Source: Klebsiella pneumoniae (lineage in GTDB: Bacteria; Pseudomonadota; Gammaproteobacteria; Pseudomonadales; Azotimanducaceae). Taken from it: a DNA stretch of 8,336 bases. Below, one piece after another: positions 6,626-8,336 of the stretch (positions are counted from its first letter, which is position 1; each line of letters begins with the position of its first letter). The position numbers were made by a program, and so were the translations under genes. Location of the stretch: contig CAMDVY010000112.1 of assembly GCA_945878745.1 (NCBI GenBank), positions 1-8,336 on the forward strand. Reading direction: 5' to 3'. The notes under the pieces are model-generated. The model was not told the DNA's origin, did no database searches, and worked only from the letters and a program-made list of their open reading frames with translations.

Positions 6626-8026
6626 TTATTGAACGACCTTGATGAGATCGCCGGCGCGGGGCTCGCCGTTTGGATAGAGGCCGTTGATCACGCGTAGAAG
6701 GTCGTCTCCATGGGCCCCGATACCGGTCCCTTTGGAAAGTTTCACAAACGTATCGCCAGGCTTCGCTTCAACGATCTTGATTCGCTGAGAATTTGCGACA
6801 CGCAGATCCTCGATGGTCATCGCTCGAAGTCCGGCCATCGCACCTCGGAACTTTGCATCGAAAGACTTGAGATCCTCTGAGTCCGGAAGTTCGCCGCGAA
6901 ACAGAAAGACTTCTCCTGAACGAAAGACAACTCCAATTTTCTGTTTGCGGGCACTGCCATCGGCAAGTTTGATGTCTCCGACAAATGCATCGGACTCACC
7001 AATCTTGATCAACTCACCGTTGATCACGTCATCACGTTTCAACGTTTCCTTCACGTAGGTTTCTGGTGTTTGTCCACCTGTTGCAGACAGGTGACGTTGT
7101 ACAGAAATAGTGGCCGTCTCAGGATGGGGTGCTTGTCCAAGAACCGCATTGCCTGCGAGCGATGTATCCCAACCTTCGGGAAACTCGATCACCACCCGCA
7201 ACGCCCCGTGATAGAACTTGTTACCCTTCGCTACTCCGGTCGCCGCCTGATCACCGAACACCAGACCATCAAGCATGTGCCAATAGTCTTCTTCGGGCTC
7301 TCTCAGTTCATCAAGGGAGTACAGATTTTCCAATTGAACGAGCTCATGAATTCTCTTCTGATGCTCGGGATGGCTCCGCATGATGCCGTGATAGACCGGC
7401 TGACGGCCCATCACCTTGGTTTCGAACGCATCGTTGTCGCGAAGAACCTGAATGCCGTCCACCATACCTTGCGGGTTATAGCCTGACTTGATCAGCCATT
7501 GCGCGCTGAAACGATCAGCCTCCAGCTCGGCGCGACGTCCGTAACTGGCACTGGCAGTTGCCGAAAGCGTATTGGCCAGGTCAAGCATGGCCGGAGAACT
7601 CGTTGCAATCAGTCCAATCCAGCCCAGCACCGTGCCGCCTCGAGCTCTACCCTTCCCCTCCTGGATATGCGCGGCGACGTTGTGACCAATTTCATGGCCA
7701 ATAACACCGGCCAATTCGTCTTCCGAACGCAGGTAGGAAAGGAGACCACGGGTCAGAAATATGTAGCCTTCCCCTGGCGTGAAGGCATTGACCTGGGGAT
7801 CATCCAGCAAGACAAACGTATAAGCTCGACCGCGATGGGGTGACGCGACCAGAACACGCTCGCCCACTGCGGTCACGTAGTCCTGCCAGGCCTCGTCGTT
7901 GTAGAGCATGTCTGCTTCGAGAAAGGCGTTGTACTGCTCGCTACCAGACCCAGCCTGGATTGGAGTAACCGGGAAACACGACAGCAGGATCGTCAGAAAA
8001 AAGACGCTATAACGCACCAGGATCAT
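6626..8026 (-). CDS. Exported M48-family zinc metalloprotease with a LysM-like C-terminus
   Basis: This is probably a periplasmic or envelope-attached zinc endopeptidase of the M48 family; its substrate is unknown. With the ATG at 8026 it has 466 residues. A signal peptide with a hydrophobic core at 6-18 could be cut after PIQA (25). The protease domain, about 30-230, has HEIGH (His111, Glu112, His115), the third zinc ligand in ELEAD (Glu167, with Asp171) and the downstream family motif SHPEHQKR (His219). A middle domain of unknown role spans about 240-410. The C-terminal 50 residues resemble LysM (KPGDTF around Asp425, LLRVINGL, GDLIKVV). It lacks the TPR tail of BepA. The longest frame opens at 8107, but that adds a non-signal N-terminus. 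A GTG at 8017 has GGAG 9 bases upstream and is a serious alternative start (463 residues). LLSC (Cys17) is a poor but possible lipobox. Confidence 0.88.
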   Translation of the reverse strand: MILVRYSVFFLTILLSCFPVTPIQAGSGSEQYNAFLEADMLYNDEAWQDYVTAVGERVLVASPHRGRAYTFVLLDDPQVNAFTPGEGYIFLTRGLLSYLRSEDELAGVIGHEIGHNVAAHIQEGKGRARGGTVLGWIGLIATSSPAMLDLANTLSATASASYGRRAELEADRFSAQWLIKSGYNPQGMVDGIQVLRDNDAFETKVMGRQPVYHGIMRSHPEHQKRIHELVQLENLYSLDELREPEEDYWHMLDGLVFGDQAATGVAKGNKFYHGALRVVIEFPEGWDTSLAGNAVLGQAPHPETATISVQRHLSATGGQTPETYVKETLKRDDVINGELIKIGESDAFVGDIKLADGSARKQKIGVVFRSGEVFLFRGELPDSEDLKSFDAKFRGAMAGLRAMTIEDLRVANSQRIKIVEAKPGDTFVKLSKGTGIGAHGDDLLRVINGLYPNGEPRAGDLIKVVQ

Positions 8027-8116
8027 CTCCGCGTCCGTCAGACGAATCGAGAGTATCCCAAAAGACATGAACCGCAGCACAACAACCCGACACCCCCAAC
8101 GACACATTGGCGATGG
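8027..8116 (-). promoter_or_regulatory. Upstream region of the M48 gene with a weak -10-like element
   Basis: On the minus strand GATACT (8057-8052) matches 4 of 6 bases of a -10 and would start RNA near 8045, about 20 bases before the ATG at 8026. The only -35-like sequence, TTGTGC, is 19 bases further upstream and matches 3 of 6. GGAG at 8030-8027 abuts the ATG at 8026 but is well spaced for the GTG at 8017. Read-through from rpmE is an alternative source of transcription. Confidence 0.25.
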
Positions 8117-8140
8117 ACCGGGTTTTTCGTGACGCCCGGT
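8117..8140 (-). terminator. Inverted repeat just after rpmE, possible terminator or RNA 3' end
   Basis: Immediately after the rpmE stop codon, ACCGGG (8140-8135) and CCCGGT (8122-8117) can form a GC-rich 6-bp stem with a 12-base loop. No T tract follows on the minus strand, so it is not a classical rho-independent terminator. It may stabilise the rpmE mRNA end or be chance. Confidence 0.3.
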
Positions 8141-8336
8141 TTACTTTTTCGCGACGCGCGCACCGAATCGGCGGTTGAATCTTTCGACCCGACCCGCTGT
8201 ATCGATGGTTTTCTGCTTACCTGTGTAAAACGGGTGGCAGGCGGAGCAAACGTCGATCTGGATGTCTTTCGCCAGGGTCGAGCGCGTGTTGATGACATTG
8301 CCGCAGCTGCATGTGGCAGCTATCGGCTTGTAGTTC
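8141..8336 (-). CDS. rpmE: 50S ribosomal protein L31, zinc-binding type (N-terminal few residues outside the window)
   Basis: L31 is a small protein of the large ribosomal subunit that bridges to the small subunit. Sixty-four complete codons are visible, from NYKPIAATCSCGN to the end FGARVAKK with a TAA stop. Compared with the 70-residue E. coli protein, about seven N-terminal residues (an MK..IHP-like start) lie beyond the right edge. The four zinc-ligand cysteines are present as CSC and CSAC (visible residues 9, 11, 30 and 33), followed by the signature HPFYTGKQK and RVERFNRRFG. This is the zinc-binding RpmE form, not the cysteine-free paralogue made under zinc starvation. The gene precedes the M48 protease on the same strand with 114 bases between them. 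Confidence 0.97.
   Translation of the reverse strand, partial: NYKPIAATCSCGNVINTRSTLAKDIQIDVCSACHPFYTGKQKTIDTAGRVERFNRRFGARVAKK

Noticed and set aside
8038..8298. An 86-codon minus-strand frame overlapping rpmE.
   Set aside because: It is an alternative frame of the rpmE sequence, rich in Ser, Arg and Lys, and the rpmE frame is unmistakable.
1..8336. Search for a novel defence system, mobile element, CRISPR array or biosynthetic cluster.
   Set aside because: All long stretches are explained by conserved envelope or ribosomal genes. I saw no tandem repeat array, transposase, integrase or insertion-sequence end.

Overview
The window looks like a conserved chromosomal segment from a gammaproteobacterium. 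The evidence is the linkage of rpmE, a divergent mrcA(ponA)/pilM pair and the pilMNOPQ cluster, an arrangement known from Pseudomonas and relatives. G+C looks moderate and even. I see no transposase, phage gene, tRNA, rRNA or CRISPR array. The species cannot be named from this sequence alone.

Layout. Positions 1-3869 (minus strand) hold the type IV pilus alignment operon, transcribed pilM > pilN > pilO > pilP > pilQ. Its genes overlap by 1-4 bases or are 2 bases apart, and pilQ runs off the left edge after 352 codons. Positions 3870-4047 are the divergent intergenic region. Positions 4048-6537 (plus strand) encode a full-length class A penicillin-binding protein 1A with intact glycosyltransferase and transpeptidase motifs. 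After an 88-base convergent gap, positions 6626-8026 (minus strand) encode a secreted M48 metalloprotease with a LysM-like C-terminus. Positions 8141-8336 (minus strand) hold most of rpmE, encoding ribosomal protein L31 of the zinc-binding type and cut by the right edge.

How the genes fit together. PilM is a cytoplasmic actin-like protein that binds the N-terminal INLLPWR tail of PilN. PilN and PilO are paired inner-membrane proteins, and the lipoprotein PilP links them to the PilQ secretin, whose AMIN domains bind peptidoglycan. PBP1a synthesises peptidoglycan, and the M48 protein is probably a periplasmic protease with a cell-wall-binding-like tail. The theme is therefore envelope construction and passage of a machine through the wall. 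A link between the protease and the pilus or PBP1a is only inferred from position.

I found no convincing undescribed system. The observations most worth a second look are a perfect 11-bp hairpin over the catalytic motif of mrcA, a pilQ ribosome-binding site that doubles as the PilP C-terminus, a cysteine-bracketed acidic insert in PBP1a, and the M48 protease lying between rpmE and mrcA. Several starts (pilM, pilN, pilP, M48) should be set downstream of the longest possible reading frame.
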